A program made the translations under genes and the position numbers. From Cylindrodendrum hubeiense (Eukaryota; Ascomycota; Sordariomycetes; Hypocreales; Nectriaceae), in NCBI GenBank assembly GCA_014621425.1, contig JAANBB010000367.1, positions 1 to 41,068 of the forward strand: a stretch of DNA of 41,068 bases, read 5' to 3'. Positions 11,245-22,757 of this stretch are shown piece by piece (the first letter of the stretch is position 1; every line of letters starts with the position of its first letter). The notes under the pieces are model-generated. The model was given only the letters and a program-made list of their open reading frames with translations. It was not told the origin of the DNA and did no database searches.

Positions 11245-12558
11245 GAAAAAGCTGGGGATGGTACGGGTAGATTCGGGTTGTTGAATGATATGCGGCCAAC
11301 CGGTAATGCTATGCGCCATTAGTTAGGCAGCCAGATGAAAGTAAATATGCCTTGTCTGAAGAGAGAGACGGCAATCTTTGGGACGAGTACCTCAAGATGC
11401 GGCAAGCAATTTGCGGGTTGGCAGTGTGCAACGAGGACAGCACCTGTCCAAGAATGCGTTGCGATTACGGTCAAAGAGGAGTGGGCCAAGCGAAAATATA
11501 ATCGAGAGTAGGCCAAATTCCACAGTTGGTTCGACGAGGATGCAGTGGACTCGTACATTTTGTTTATGGTGAGGAAGAGGCTGCAGATTAAATATCAATT
11601 GTTTCGACGTAGAGGAGTTGCATGGCCAGCCGCACGGGGTGGAGCACGGGGTGGAGCGCTGGGCTGTCAGGGACTAGGAAGTTACGGGCTGTGGGCTGTG
11701 CTATCGTCCAGGACCAGGTCTGACGAGCGAATTGAGATAAACTTCAAGGCACGAGTAGTGGAGTTGGCTCGAGCAACGAGGAAGCGCCATCATCCTCTCT
11801 CCCAAACCCAGTTCCCACCCCCCGTCGACGTGAGCGACATGGACGATGGTTAAGTGGAGCAGAGACCCTGGCCCCGGGCTTGCAGAGGGCTAAACGTGTC
11901 GTCTGCAGACGGGTGTGGCCCGGTTGTTTCCAGGCTTCTGCTCCACTGTACTCGAGCATCGTCGGGAGCCAGGTCCCAGAAACCGCCCCAGACAAACGGT
12001 CCTTAGGCGCACCACTGCCTTTACCACTCCCCCCCCCCCCCCAAGCATGGTACTGGAGAGGGGTGGTGCCATGGTAGCCGGGGGTGCGGGCTGGGGCTTT
12101 TTGCGAGGCAGGGCTGCGGGCTGGGCTGGGCTGGGTACGCCAGCTCGGAGCGGGATTGGTCAATCAATCAGGGCATCCTCCTCTGCTCATCGAACCCGTC
12201 TGTCCATCGATCGCATCACTCGTCAATTGCCCTATTTCAGTCGCACCCCAATGCGCTGACGACCGGGGGGGTGATTACGACGCGGTGCTTGACCCTCGTA
12301 AGCCCGGGCCGCCCTTTGAGTGTGGATGATACGACCCCACTGCGGGAGGCTCAAGTCAAGTCGGTCAAGTCAAGCCAGGTCGATGGCGCAGGGCTGAGAA
12401 ACGGTGACACAGTTGGTTCCCGCATCACACCAGTGCTCAGAAGATGGGTGATAAAACAGCGTCGACCGGTTGACCACCCCTGGAGGCCAATACAATACGA
12501 CTAGGCAGTCTCTTCTCCAGGTTACTTGCGTGGAGGGGACATTGCGCTGACTTTGTTA
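11245..12558. other. GC-rich gene-free segment
   Basis: From about 11600 the sequence becomes GC-rich, with frames open on both strands, a doubled GCACGGGGTGGA unit near 11634-11659 and G-rich clusters near 12078-12136 that could form quadruplexes. A poly-C tract is listed separately. A short GTCAAGTC-type repetition lies near 12350-12380. I see no protein family here. Confidence 0.4.
12029..12042. repeat. poly-C tract (14 C)
   Basis: An uninterrupted run of 14 cytosines inside the GC-rich segment. Such a run is prone to length errors, so frames crossing it are unreliable. Confidence 0.9.
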
Positions 12559-12679
12559 TCGTCCATGCTCTGTCGTCCATGGCCCACCGTCCATGCTCCA
12601 CCCCCCTGCTCCATCGCATCGCTCCATCGCTCCACTGTCCATGCTCTATCCTCCATGCTCCACCACCCTCCATGTCCCA
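12559..12679. repeat. degenerate 14-bp (2x7) minisatellite
   Basis: Repeated variants of TCGTCCATGCTCTG, TCGTCCATGGCCCA and CCGTCCATGCTCCA run through the segment with a 14-bp period that also reads as 7-bp steps. Copies degrade toward the right end. Because the period is not a multiple of three, long frames appear on the minus strand that are artefacts of the repeat. Confidence 0.8.
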
Positions 12680-12737
12680 GAGCCATGAAAAGCGGGCCTT
12701 GAGTCGCGAAAGGCAGGCCTCGAGACATGGAGGGTGG
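12663..12737. repeat. 14-bp inverted repeat, 47-nt spacer
   Basis: CCACCCTCCATGTC at 12663-12676 is the exact reverse complement of 12724-12737. The left arm overlaps the end of the minisatellite. The spacer contains two similar GGCCTTGAG/GGCCTCGAG pieces. Confidence 0.8.
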
Positions 12738-13808
12738 ATCCCCCTGGGTCCTTGAGTACCTGCTGTTTATACTGGCTGAAGCATCCATCACATCAGAACT
12801 GGGTTGCGAATGGGCCTCCGTATTAAGCTCTTGGGTCTCCGGTCTGGTTACGCCCCGCCCTCATACACACTCATACAGGCATCCAATCGCCAGCCCTACG
12901 ACGGCTGTGCCCAGCAAGTGAGGTTTGTTGGATCGGACCGCAACGATCGGACCACAACACGGATGAATTGACCACCCCGACCGGCTGTTGCGCTCTTTAG
13001 GGATACTTTCAGTGTGTAGTGGTCACGACACTTCAAATACAGACCTCGACACAACTTATATGCATGGGAAACTCTGTCAGAACCCGTCTGTGGAGAGGTC
13101 GGACCAGGACCCAACCCCAAGAAGCTCTTTGACTCTGCCTATGGCCACAGCTTGTGCACCCCCGCGACTCCAAGTCCCGTCTTTCCACAGCTCCATTTCC
13201 GATTAAGAATTAAGGTGCGGCATCGATTCCAACCCCACTCTTAATGTTATTGTTGTTACATTGTTTAGGAAAATGTCCACGTCCAAAACGACAATCTTCA
13301 ATACAAAATAGAAATTCACACGCTCTCTGATTTTATTCTCCTTCCGATATCTCGTCAATAAGTAAAACAATAAATACTTTCAATTACTCAGATGCAGCGC
13401 CAGAAATGAGATGGAAATAGTTTGGACGTTCGAACCGGGCCTCAGGATGTGAGAGACAAAAATGAATCATCTCATCTCGAAAAATCTCACTCGCCGCCTC
13501 TCCTGACCACAACCCCCGTTGGTAGGGAATTGCGCATTGTAATCCCGACTTTTTCTTTATCTCCCGCCGACAAGCACTTATTCTCATCCATACTCCCAAA
13601 AAGACATGTGATGATATTGATAAGTACAATTACATTCCGTCCTTTCAAGTATTGCGGTAGCACAGGCGAATATTGGTTAAGCTGCTGGCACTCAAGACCT
13701 GACTGTTAGAAAGGCCACCATGAGTCCTCAACTAGCATAAGAAAAGATCATCCTTCCAACTGATTTGCTGTGACCGAATTAACTACAGCCTCTTGGAAGC
13801 TGGGTCAA
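12738..13808. other. intergenic, AT-rich to the right
   Basis: No supportable gene. Composition shifts from GC-rich to AT-rich near 13200. The stretch ends at the stop codon of family member C. Confidence 0.4.
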
Positions 13809-14231
13809 CTACTCGCAATAGAATTGTGCACCCAACCCTATAAAATCATGGACTATTTCAGCAGTCTGCGGTGCAGACGCTTTTTTTGGAAGTGTAAGGT
13901 CCGCGACCATGTGTTGTGCTTCGGGGTCACGAGAGAACAACGGAGTGCCACAAGTGTAGTACGGATTTTGAATTCGAGCATTGACCGGGGCGTGATGATC
14001 TCGGGTGGAGGTTTGAGAGATACGGATGGCTCGTGGCGCGGTAGACTTGTCTGGGATTTTGCTATTATTGAAGGTCGTTAGCAGTGTCTTAGATTTGTGA
14101 CTTAGAAAGACTATCCGCCGGGAGCCGGGTGACTAGTACCGGAATGCAAGAGAGATGAAGGGATGATAAAATTTAGGTGGGACTAACTTTGGCATGAAGC
14201 CATAGGAAACGCCGGTGGAAGCCGTCGACAT
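13809..14231 (-). CDS. Small two-exon gene, family member C (unknown function)
   Basis: Exons are 14231-14188 and 14061-13809, with a 126-bp phase-2 intron (GTTAGT...AATAATAG). The product is 98 aa. Exon 1 is MSTASTGVSYGFMP; two further in-frame ATGs lie just upstream (14240, 14234), but 14231 aligns with the other members. Exon 2 starts KIPDKSTAPR, has the core APVNARIQNPYYTCGTPLFS then RDPEAQHMV, and ends VHDFIGLGAQFYCE. A GCTAAC branch box sits 15 nt before the acceptor, the same spacing as member B. No signal peptide. A TATTTAAT-type element is found near 14520-14527, about 290 bp upstream. Function unknown. Confidence 0.75.
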
Positions 14232-16258
14232 CATGATCATACGGGTCGTAAGGTTGAATGGAAGTGGTGAGTGGCAACGGTATTTTCAGGCGTTGGAGAA
14301 GGCTGAGAGGGTCTGGTCAGTACAAGTAGGTCCTCTGTCGTCGAGTGAAGCTAATGGAGGATGTGAATTAATAGTACATAAGTAAAGCGCAGTGCTGGAT
14401 AGTGTTTCCGATAGGGGCATCGCCAATCGAGAGAACAGGGAGCAATCAAGGGGGAGATCACTTAAAGATAGAGAGAGAATATTGCCAGTAGGGAAGGGAC
14501 GACGAATACGATGACTGGCTATTTAATGTAGCCGTCGAGTGGGGGGTGAGAAATAACACAAAAGCCAAGATGCCACAGACGGTGCTGCGTCGGATGAACT
14601 ACTGTCATTTTCAAGGGAAGGAAAGAGAAGGGACAAGTCGTCTTTATAGGGAACTTGAACAAGTCGTCACTGAATATCGGCATATGAATGAAGCCTGCTG
14701 AAACGCGCGCAGAGCGGCATAGGATCAACCAAGAGGGTGGTCGCGGAGGCCATTCATTGGAGGTTGAGACTTAGGCTGTGGCCTCGCACAGTGTATCAAA
14801 TGTCAATTCCAACCTTTTTACGTGTATTTGCACAGTGCCAGTCGATCTCACTTCCCCCCGGCAGTACTCGTCATGACATGGGTAGGGATTCAGCACACGG
14901 CACGCGGCACACGGCACACGGCACACAGAATACGGAATACGGAATACTGCACACAGAATACTGCACACAGAATACTGCACACAGAATACTGCACACAGAA
15001 TACGGAATACGGAATACTGCACACCAAACACTGCACACCAAACACCGCACACCGCACACCGCACACCGCACACCGCATAGCATAGCACAGAAAGCACATA
15101 GTGAGATCTCGCTCATACATACTGGGCAATTTGTGATGACAATTTCGGCACCAATTTCGCATACGAGTCGTGCAACGATGAACATGCCAACGCAACTCCT
15201 GTCTCCTTGAAGGGCGCCCAACGCGATAGCAAGAATAGTCGCAGAAGTTATCGCAATGCGATGCCTGAGACGGTTCGATAGAATGGGCCTTCATGAGAAC
15301 TCTAGTAACCCTTCATCCACGAAATTGCAATCCTGTTAGCTAGCCTTTTGTACGAATGACCATCACGCAGGTCTCCGGGACCACATGAATCATGTCCATA
15401 GCCTCAGGACATTGTCCCCCATAACGGAGGATTAATTCCGCACAGGACACAATTAAGCTTCTAATTTCGCATACATATAGTCGTATAAAGGGTCCGTACG
15501 GTTACTAATGTGTGAGTATCGTGCCCGCAATACCAGATATGGAAACCGTTGATGCTGGGTCAACTTAATCGTTGACCACCGTTTTTTTGCCCTGGGGATC
15601 AAGCTCCTTTCGCTCGGTCTTGAAGATCACGACAAAACTCTTCAAGACGCAAGGAAAATCCGGTTACTCATCACTATAGTAAGATCAGTGACATCCCTAC
15701 TGAGCTTTTCTTTTATGATTTGCCCCTTTGTCTTGGCCAATGTTCAAAAGATCCTCAGCCCGGACAGCTGACGTTGCGTATCCTCACGTTCCAGGGCGAT
15801 ATCTGTCTAGTGAAAATGCACATTTAAGCACTCACTTTGTGTTCAGATATCATCTCATACTTGACTTGCAAGAATGGTTTTTATGCTCATTTTCCTCAAA
15901 CATATTTTCTCACACTGCACGATCAGCAGAGATGCCAACCATCGACGAGACTCTATGTCAGTGTTGCCATCTTCAAGCCTCACAGACTAGCCCACAAATG
16001 TGCTTGAGAATACTTTCGAAGCAATTTGGTTCACTTCGTAATACTTCTTTATGTCCTTCTGCTCAACTGCTTGCTCAATTATGCCTGTGGTGGCAAGGTC
16101 CTAAGAAAATGAAGGTTCGGAGCATTACTATTTACAACCTTGATAATGAAATGATAGCTTGTTAGATATTAGGGATATTCTGCGCCTCAAAGCTTAATTC
16201 AACTACCCTTAGATACCATATGAGAAAAAAAGCGAGGGTAGGAGCCCAGGAATTATTG
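14232..16258. other. intergenic containing a heptamer satellite
   Basis: Apart from the satellite at 14892-15079 I see no gene. Long frames at 14737-15294 on both strands exist only because a 7-bp repeat without stops keeps frames open. The plus frame at 15728-16165 is not convincing; its right end runs to the 3' side of the hemerythrin-like gene. Confidence 0.4.
14892..15079. repeat. 7-bp variant satellite, about 27 units
   Basis: The sequence reads in uninterrupted 7-mers: GGCACAC (several), AGAATAC, GGAATAC x2, then (TGCACAC AGAATAC) x4, GGAATAC x2, (TGCACAC CAAACAC) x2, CGCACAC x4 and CGCATAG. Variants are arranged in ordered blocks rather than at random, a higher-order pattern. As 7 is prime to 3, each strand encodes 7-residue repeats in the open frames, rich in H/T on plus and C/V on minus. 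I consider translation unlikely. Confidence 0.95.
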
Positions 16259-17125
16259 TTACTCCTTCTTCTGGGTAAGCGCGTGGAGGGGACGTAACTT
16301 TCCATGTCGATCGCAAGACGCAAACTTCCACCAGTCTCTGTGAACCCAGTATGTGACATGGCGGGCAAGGATATGCACAATCCATGGAGCAGGTGGCCAA
16401 TTTGCCCACAGACCATCTTCAAAGTGGACATCGTGGTTGCAAAAGCCGAAGGGTAGTCCAGCAGCGATTCCCAGCAATTTCTGTATCCATATAAGCAGCT
16501 TGTCCAATGATACGCCCTGATGTTTAGACTTACCATGTTCTTTTCTCCTTCCTCGTCGAAAGTTTTCTCCAAAGTTCCCAATTTTTCAAGCCCAAACTCT
16601 CGCAGCTGCAACAAGGTCGGGATCTCATCCCGTAGGTGTGTGGTCAAGGTATTTCCAAATCCATCAATAATATCGACCAGCTTGCTTCCTTCAAAGTTTT
16701 GCTTTGCAGCAACGCAATCTTCCAAGTATGTCTTGAAGGCCTCTAGCCCGTCTTGAAACGCATGGTGTTGACTCACGTTGATTTCCATCAACCCCTTCTG
16801 TCCTGTCGTATTTTCCAGGTACGGGAAAAAGTCCGACTCCTCGCCTAAGTGATGCGTGTGTACGAGATCATACCAGATAAGCGAGTACTTCAGGAAGGAA
16901 GGCACTTCATTTGGTGAAACGAGCGGGGCTTGCAAATAGACGGAATTGAGCCCGCGGATAATCATGTTATGTACGATGGCCATTTGGGAGGCGACTCGGG
17001 AGAACATGTCAGGCTAGAAATGATTAGCCTATGAGTTAAGATGAGGAAGGAACACTAACTTCTGACTCTTTATGGGCCGGAGTCGGGATTAGGGGAAAAG
17101 GATGATCAGCGAGGAGAGAAGCCAT
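16259..17125 (-). CDS. Hemerythrin-like (HHE) domain protein
   Basis: Three exons: 17125-17060, 17013-16534 and 16480-16259. The phase-0 introns are 46 bp (GTTAGT...CTAG, GCTAATC branch) and 53 bp (GTAAGT...ACAG). The product is 255 aa. The N-terminus is MASLLADHPFPLIPTPAHKE. The HHE fold is seen in residues about 30-160: His37 in AIVHNM, HTHHLGEESDFFPYLE (His74-His77, Glu80-81), QHHAF (about 105-106) and THLRDE (His148, Glu152). These are candidate di-iron ligands. The C-terminal exon reads NHDVHFEDGLW, PPAPW and THYWVHRDWWKF-like sequence typical of fungal members. Without splicing the frame runs on to 16162 with a nonsense tail, so the second intron is well supported. The protein is predicted soluble and could bind iron or oxygen; its physiological role in fungi is not established. 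A TAAATA element lies near 17213-17220. Confidence 0.88.
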
Positions 17126-19313
17126 GGCGAAAACGGCTGTGAGTGTGGCTCAGAATTACAGTTGAATCTAGGATTTCTGGGGACAGTTAGACCTCAAATT
17201 CTCAGCAGACGGGGTATTTATGTCACAATGCTGTCCGTGTAAATACAGAAGCCCGTGGAGGCGTTCTGGGCTGAGGATTGGGCTTTATCGCGTACCGTCA
17301 AGGCCCAGCCCTGAATAGCGCTAAGTGGTGGGAAGTCGACGCCAATGATAAGACAGCAGCCGCGCTCTGACACAAATGTCACCCCATGGCTTACGCTGAC
17401 CACATGTCAAAGCAGCCCTGGAGCTTACGTTACTAAACGAGTTATCGTGGTTGGTCCCCGGTGCGTTGTTGGCATTCAGCGTGGCGCACCACCTTGCCCA
17501 CCAAAGCCCGCTGGCCAACGTTCAATGCTACGCGACGCCACCTGTTAGCCCGTTCTTTGTGTGGCTCTTGATAGAGTTCTGGGACTCGATTTCCACGGTG
17601 GGGGGGCCGTCTTACTATGTAGCGCGCTGATTAAGCCATTTGTCAATTGTTCTACACGTCGGTTATGACGCCACAGCAAAGGTACAATTAGCCGGTAGGT
17701 GACAAACCTATCCGCCTCCTGTAATTGCCCCCAGCTTCTTAATCGTATCTAGGGCGCTTATTATTAATTTTCAGCTCTTTTTTCGTAGTGGGTGCTAACC
17801 TGCAGCCAACCCCTCACCCTGCCAAACTTGACCTCGGGATCCTACCCTAGAGCGACCCGGGGTTCGTGATTCACGGACATACTTGGCCCGAATCTTGAGG
17901 TTTTCGTTTATTTCCACGTGCATCCTGGACGCAAAGGGTTATAAAAGAAGATCGGTTTCTGAAATAGACACCTCTGAAGTGTGCTAGTCAGAAGATTTGG
18001 GAAATTTCGCATAAATCCGCTTTTAGATTTTACCGTAAACTTTCTCTATTGCAGTACTATGCATAGATTATGAATTATGACAACCCAAAGAGTTCGCAAT
18101 GTGACCAACTCATGCCAAGCTTGGTTATTTCCAGCTGCCTATCGTTTCTAAACAGGTTGAAATCGGGCTATCTGCCCTTTCTTGAAGCTTATGAAAGTTA
18201 TAACCCCCTTATGATTATTTATCTTCACGAGCAAAGGAAGCAACAGCCATGATAGGATTGATGATCGTTGCGGAAGTGCCGCGTTATTATCTCCAGACAG
18301 AGTCCAGTGCGGGGCTGGCTCACTACCTACATGCTAAGGTGGCCAGCATGGACGGTTCTGTAACAGCCACCGGCGGCTTAAGTTGGGTATACTCAGGCTT
18401 TGACTACCGCGCTGCAATTCAGGCTGCGCTTGACTCTATTGGCAATAGGCATCGAGTTTAGTATAACATCACCCCCATGCACATCAGTTGGTTAATACGT
18501 CGAAGATATTAAGTATTAATTCTCAGACGACAATATGATACCCACCCTAGAAACTGTCAAATAGATGCGGTCTGAAGAGTCTACCTGAGTACTCGTAAAA
18601 CTTAACTAGGACGACATTGTAACTTGCGCTCATATCAAACTCAACTCATTAGCTGCAAGGCCTTGGGTTATATGCTGGACGATCTCAAGCGTAGTACTTT
18701 TAATATCAAGACGTATTCTCCAACCATTTCATGCTTGTGATATATTTAAATTTATTTAAAAATCAAAGCCTGTCAATCCTTACGCAGAGAGGCCGCAGAC
18801 CTTTAATATGGTGTCAGCTGGTCCAGCCTCTGGTCGAAATTCTGGTCCAAACCTCACATTGGGGCCCCGGTAATGTTAATGGTGGCTTAGACAATCGTAA
18901 TCAGATATCAGCCCTAGACATTGTCATGCCGTGTTTCAGCAGCCTGCAGGAAAGGTGACACTAGCAAAAACAGCTGGGCCTCAGCCTCAACACCAACTGA
19001 TATTGATGATGAAGATCGTGTGGCGGATAATTATATCGGATTCATTATGGCCTGAAGGCAATGGCCGGGCTTCGAGTGCCTTGCAACGCCTAACTTTATT
19101 CCATTGATCCTTCTACCCCTAGACTATGCTCCCAATTACTTACGTTGCCCATTTCTTGGATCTCAATTGGGATCATCTGAGTTGATCTGTCAGGGGCTTC
19201 CACTTTCGTCATTCGCAATGGGTAGCCACAATCCACTTTCAAGGACTGCCGAGCAACGTTGTATATTAGGTTCGAATACGAGACTAGTTGAGGTAAAGAG
19301 ATTGTCCTAAGTC
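17126..19313. other. gene-poor stretch
   Basis: Contains the promoter side of the hemerythrin-like gene and then AT-rich sequence. The plus frame at 18249-18461 and others are short and unrecognised. No repeat seen. Confidence 0.4.
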
Positions 19314-19395
19314 AGCTTACTCAGATCAACGAGGCTCTCCGATGACACTTGACAAGCTGACTCAGATAAACGAGATGCTTCAATGACCATTGATT
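19314..19395. repeat. 41-bp tandem duplication, two diverged copies
   Basis: Copy 1 (19314-19354) and copy 2 (19355-19395) share the pattern AGCT-ACTCAGAT-AACGAG and ...ATGAC--TTGA, with several substitutions. No gene is associated with it. Confidence 0.6.
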
Positions 19396-20062
19396 ATGGT
19401 CCTCGAATCAGCATCGAGCTAATAATCATAAGCGGGCTTTTCCAAACCCAAACCCGATTAAAATTTGCCCTCGTACAGAGCATGCGGGGCAAGGGGGGGA
19501 GGTTGACGCCAGTGGCCATGAGGCTATATTTAATGCATAAAATTTAAGCACTGAATGATTCCATCGTGTTGACCCACAGCCTCAATCAATACATGATTGA
19601 AGCCGTTATATCCGTCGTAGATGATTCCAATGAGCCGATAATCCTTCGAGTAACGATGGGTGTTCAAGCGCTACAAGTACATTTGTTGTTCTGATGTGCT
19701 CGCCACCATCGCAATACTATTCCCCGAAGACTCCTTGTCCATGTACCGTGCAAGATTGGGACCACCAAGAGGTTGTTACTGGTGGGGTAATGCTTCTTGT
19801 TTGTGACTGGCTGCCTTATAGGGCCTTGAACTGCGCCTCTGTAGCTGGAGCCTCTAGGATTGAAGAAGCCTTCCGGGGCATCAAGGGGGAACAGCCGTTT
19901 TACGGGCTATGTCAACCTGTTGATACTATTTTTGTACTACAGGGTGTTTCTTGACCGTATCGTGACCAAAATAATCGCTTGCCTCAACTTGATGTTGCGG
20001 GCTGAGCAAGGGATATGGCGACAGGACGCCGAGCAAAATAATACCTGGCTCTGGTACACGAG
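19396..20062. other. intergenic upstream of the But2-like gene
   Basis: No gene seen. This is probably promoter territory for the secreted-protein gene at 20195. Frames at 19694-20069 are short and unrecognised. Confidence 0.4.
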
Positions 20063-20069
20063 TATATAA
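20063..20069 (+). promoter_or_regulatory. TATA-like box
   Basis: TATATAA about 126 bp before the ATG at 20195, followed by a leader rich in CAATCA, CTCTC and CCATA pieces, as is common in highly expressed fungal genes. Confidence 0.55.
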
Positions 20070-20194
20070 ACTTCCTTGAGATCCGTGAGTTGGCATTTAT
20101 TTCTCATCATCACTCAGAATCAATCAGCATCTCTCAAGCCAGCTTCTGCAAATAATCGATTAAACCATATTCCATACCCATCAACTCAATCAAC

Positions 20195-20758
20195 ATGCTC
20201 TTCAAGACCCTTATTTCGACTGTTGTCGCCACTACCTCTGTTTTGGCTGCTCCTCTTGAGTCTCGCACAGAGAAATACTTCACTCCCTCTGTCATCTGGC
20301 ATTACTCTGTCAGCAACGGTGCCATTTCCGCCGCCACCTCTGGCGAGGTGTACAAGGATGTGGCCAACCACGGTCAAGATGTCACTACTCTCTTGACCTT
20401 CAGATACCCCGAGCAGGCTGAAGGTCTGCAGTGCCAATTCGCATTCTATGTCGACGACACGGTCGGTCTCAGCGGTAGCAAGAAACTCGACCTCTTCACC
20501 AGCTACAACCCCGCCCCTGGGCCTACTACTGGCTGGGGCCCAGGAAACCAGCGAAATGTGCCCCTGGGTCGCCTTTCGCTCGAGCCGAATTCTTTTGCGA
20601 CTTGGGACGCCACTTACGACTGTTTTCTTACCGAGAAGACACCCTGCAAGCCGCACGGAACTATTGAGGCATTTGAGCTGGTTGGAGTCAATGACAATGA
20701 CGTGGTGACTTGGAACCCTGCCAACGGTGCTGGCCCTCGTATTGTCTATTCCTCCTAG
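20195..20758 (+). CDS. Secreted But2-like domain protein
   Basis: An intronless 187-aa frame, ATG in good context (CAACATG). Residues 1-19 (MLFKTLISTVVATTSVLAA) form a signal peptide, followed by a short propeptide-like PLESRTEKY. The remainder, with TTLLTFRYPEQAEGLQCQF, a YVDD segment, KLDLFTSYNPAPG and VPLGRLSLEPN, resembles the C-terminal domain of fungal But2-type (ubiquitin-3-binding protein) secreted proteins. Three Cys follow the signal (LQCQF, YDCFL, TPCK). Codon choice is C-rich at third positions, unlike the surrounding non-coding DNA, which suggests good expression. Function of this secreted group is not known, and the intracellular But2 name should not be taken literally. The next gene is about 1 kb away in the opposite direction. 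Confidence 0.7.
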   Translation: MLFKTLISTVVATTSVLAAPLESRTEKYFTPSVIWHYSVSNGAISAATSGEVYKDVANHGQDVTTLLTFRYPEQAEGLQCQFAFYVDDTVGLSGSKKLDLFTSYNPAPGPTTGWGPGNQRNVPLGRLSLEPNSFATWDATYDCFLTEKTPCKPHGTIEAFELVGVNDNDVVTWNPANGAGPRIVYSS

Positions 20759-21796
20759 ATTTTGCCTGATGCCATTTCCGTCATGGCCCTTTGAACTTCT
20801 TTGAGACCTTTTTTCTGGCACACTCCTTTTTGCTCCGTAACCATATACAACTATCAGCAAGCGATTAATTTGGGATTTTGACAAACTTCACTACTACGAT
20901 CATTTGATTCGGCATTTCACACACTCATTTTATACGATAGATACTCAGACGACATAATTAAATAGATAGAAATTTATAGATTGATGCTGCAACGTGGGGA
21001 TACATTATCGTTTGCCTTTTTTGTGTGAAGCAGCGAAACCTGTCAATGATTTTATTATTGAGCATGGTGATATCGTCAGTTTGCCAATGCTCTTCACATA
21101 ATCCATTCCTCACGTCCAGATAACTTTCCCGTCACTGATTTTCCCATCTAGCAGGCATATGCTAGATATTGCGGTTCCATTCACAGACGGGTCATCGCTG
21201 CTATTAAACACAGCTATCGTCATTGAATGCTATGGCTGTGGCTATGGCATGGAATACTAACCTTTATTTCATTTCATTTTCTTACTTCGACAATTCGAGT
21301 TATGAAGTCATCTAGACCCGTTTAATCTGTCAACATGTTCTAGCGGTTTTCATCAAAACTATTAGTTACTTTAACGACGGTTTTTCCGGCCCTTGGTTAG
21401 CCAGAAAACGAAGCACATATCTTCCATCATAAAATGCACTCATCTTCATCAGATGCAATTAGTGCAAACAGAATATCTAGCACGAGGAAGAGGATGATAA
21501 ACTAAGCCATGATTGGATTGGATTACCGATCTTAATTTTACATCCGGTTTGTCTACTGGAAACTCGAATTGACAAATGGATAATTCATTTTTAGGCTTGA
21601 GTCAATTCATCCACAAGGTCAGAACTATGACGGTGCCTTAGCAAGGCGCTCCTCATACCCAAACAGGCTATATATCCCGGAACAACACTAAATAGGGTCA
21701 GATCAGATCAAAACACTGCAGCTCAGGTTATGAAAGAGGAAAATTTTGAGATTCGTATTGAGCGTACGTTTGATATCTGGCCAAACAACCGGCTGA
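20759..21796. other. AT-rich intergenic stretch
   Basis: Convergent 3' flanks of the But2-like gene and the broken methyltransferase gene. No frame or repeat worth noting. Confidence 0.45.
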
Positions 21797-22757
21797 CTAG
21801 TTATCAGGTTTCCTCCCCCAAACAAAGTAGACTGGCATGTAGATATGAATCGATGGATCCTTCAAATCATCCTTCACCTTGGCCATGAACACCTTTATTT
21901 CATCTGCACTCCAGCCTAGAACACGCGAAAAAACACCAGGCGTGTATGAATCGATCAACCGACTCTCTTGGACGGACTGGAACTTCCCCATGTCCTTCAA
22001 CTTTGGATCTTTAGGCCACGCCGACATTGGTATCTAGATTTCTGTCAATGCTCTGACTTTAAAAATCACGATTTAGATGGGTCATTTGAGACTTGGTACC
22101 TTGAAGACTTGTCGTTGGATGTCAACAAACCCCACACTTCTCATCTTGTCTTCCCATTCAGGTGCACTGTCAAGTGGCTTCCCAAACTTCGCTGCTCCCT
22201 CACATATAGTCTTTATCCATGACTGGGCATTGGTGGCCTTATCAGCTGTGCCATCATCCGAAAGAAAGCGCGGGTAAACAGCTTGCATCTCAAAATATCC
22301 ACCAGGTACCAGGTGTTGAAAGGCTTTTTGGAATAGCGACTCATTGTTGGTTACACATCCTCCTAATTCTCGGGTGTGTATTAAATCGAAGTTTTTAGGG
22401 TTAAATGCACGATTACTCATTAGAGATTCTAAGTATCACGAATAGTTTGCGAATAGCCTACTTGTAGTTGATGATGCTCGAATTGAGAGATTCCAGATAG
22501 CTAGCAGATGCTTCTCTGTGGGAAGAGTTAAAGGTGTCCATTCAAGGAATATCCAGAGGACTAACGTGACATTGAATGCAGAGTCAGAGTCATGTGCAAC
22601 ATCCTAGGCGCCATGGTTAACGATTGGCATACACTTGCAGGTTAAGGTTAGTACACACATCGGCTTGCAAAGGATTCTCAGCCAACAACCCTTGCAGTTG
22701 CGTTGCTGGATCCTGCGGCGGAGTATGAGGCTCCCTTTGGGTGGGTTCTTCAGCCAT
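21797..22757 (-). pseudogene. LaeA-like methyltransferase lacking its SAM-binding core
   Basis: Exons recognisable on the minus strand: 22757-22659 (MAEEPTQREPHTPP..., 33 codons), 22603-22566, 22515-22462 (ASASYLESLNSSIINYK), 22415-22100 (FDLIHTRELGGCV, HLVPGGYFEMQ, DGTADKATN) and 22033-21797 (MSAWPKDPKLKDMGKFQ, VLGWSADE, ending VYFVWGRKPDN). Introns of 55, 50, 46 and 66 bp keep the frame, giving 247 aa. Fungal LaeA-like methyltransferases of this type normally continue after the INYK-type segment with ENGRRYHAYR, then the glycine-rich motif I (G-G-G) and motif II. About 90-100 residues including the SAM site are absent here. Without the 46-bp intron 22461-22416, a TAG follows INYK at once. 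I therefore call it an internally deleted gene, probably inactive. A truncated expressed protein is possible. Confidence 0.75.

Noticed and set aside
11545..12329. Multiple 80-140 codon frames in GC-rich DNA
   Set aside because: Open on both strands because GC-rich sequence has few stops; composition-driven, and they cross a poly-C tract.
14737..15294. Long overlapping frames on both strands (His/Thr-rich or Cys/Val-rich)
   Set aside because: They exist only because the 7-bp satellite has no stop codons in these frames; repeated residues mirror the DNA repeat.
16162..16258. C-terminal extension of the hemerythrin-like gene to 16162
   Set aside because: It arises from reading through the GTAAGT donor at 16533. 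Splicing moves to the frame with NHDVHFEDGLW and the stop at 16259.
22401..22410. Telomere-like TTTAGGGTT
   Set aside because: A single occurrence inside coding sequence of the broken methyltransferase; no array.
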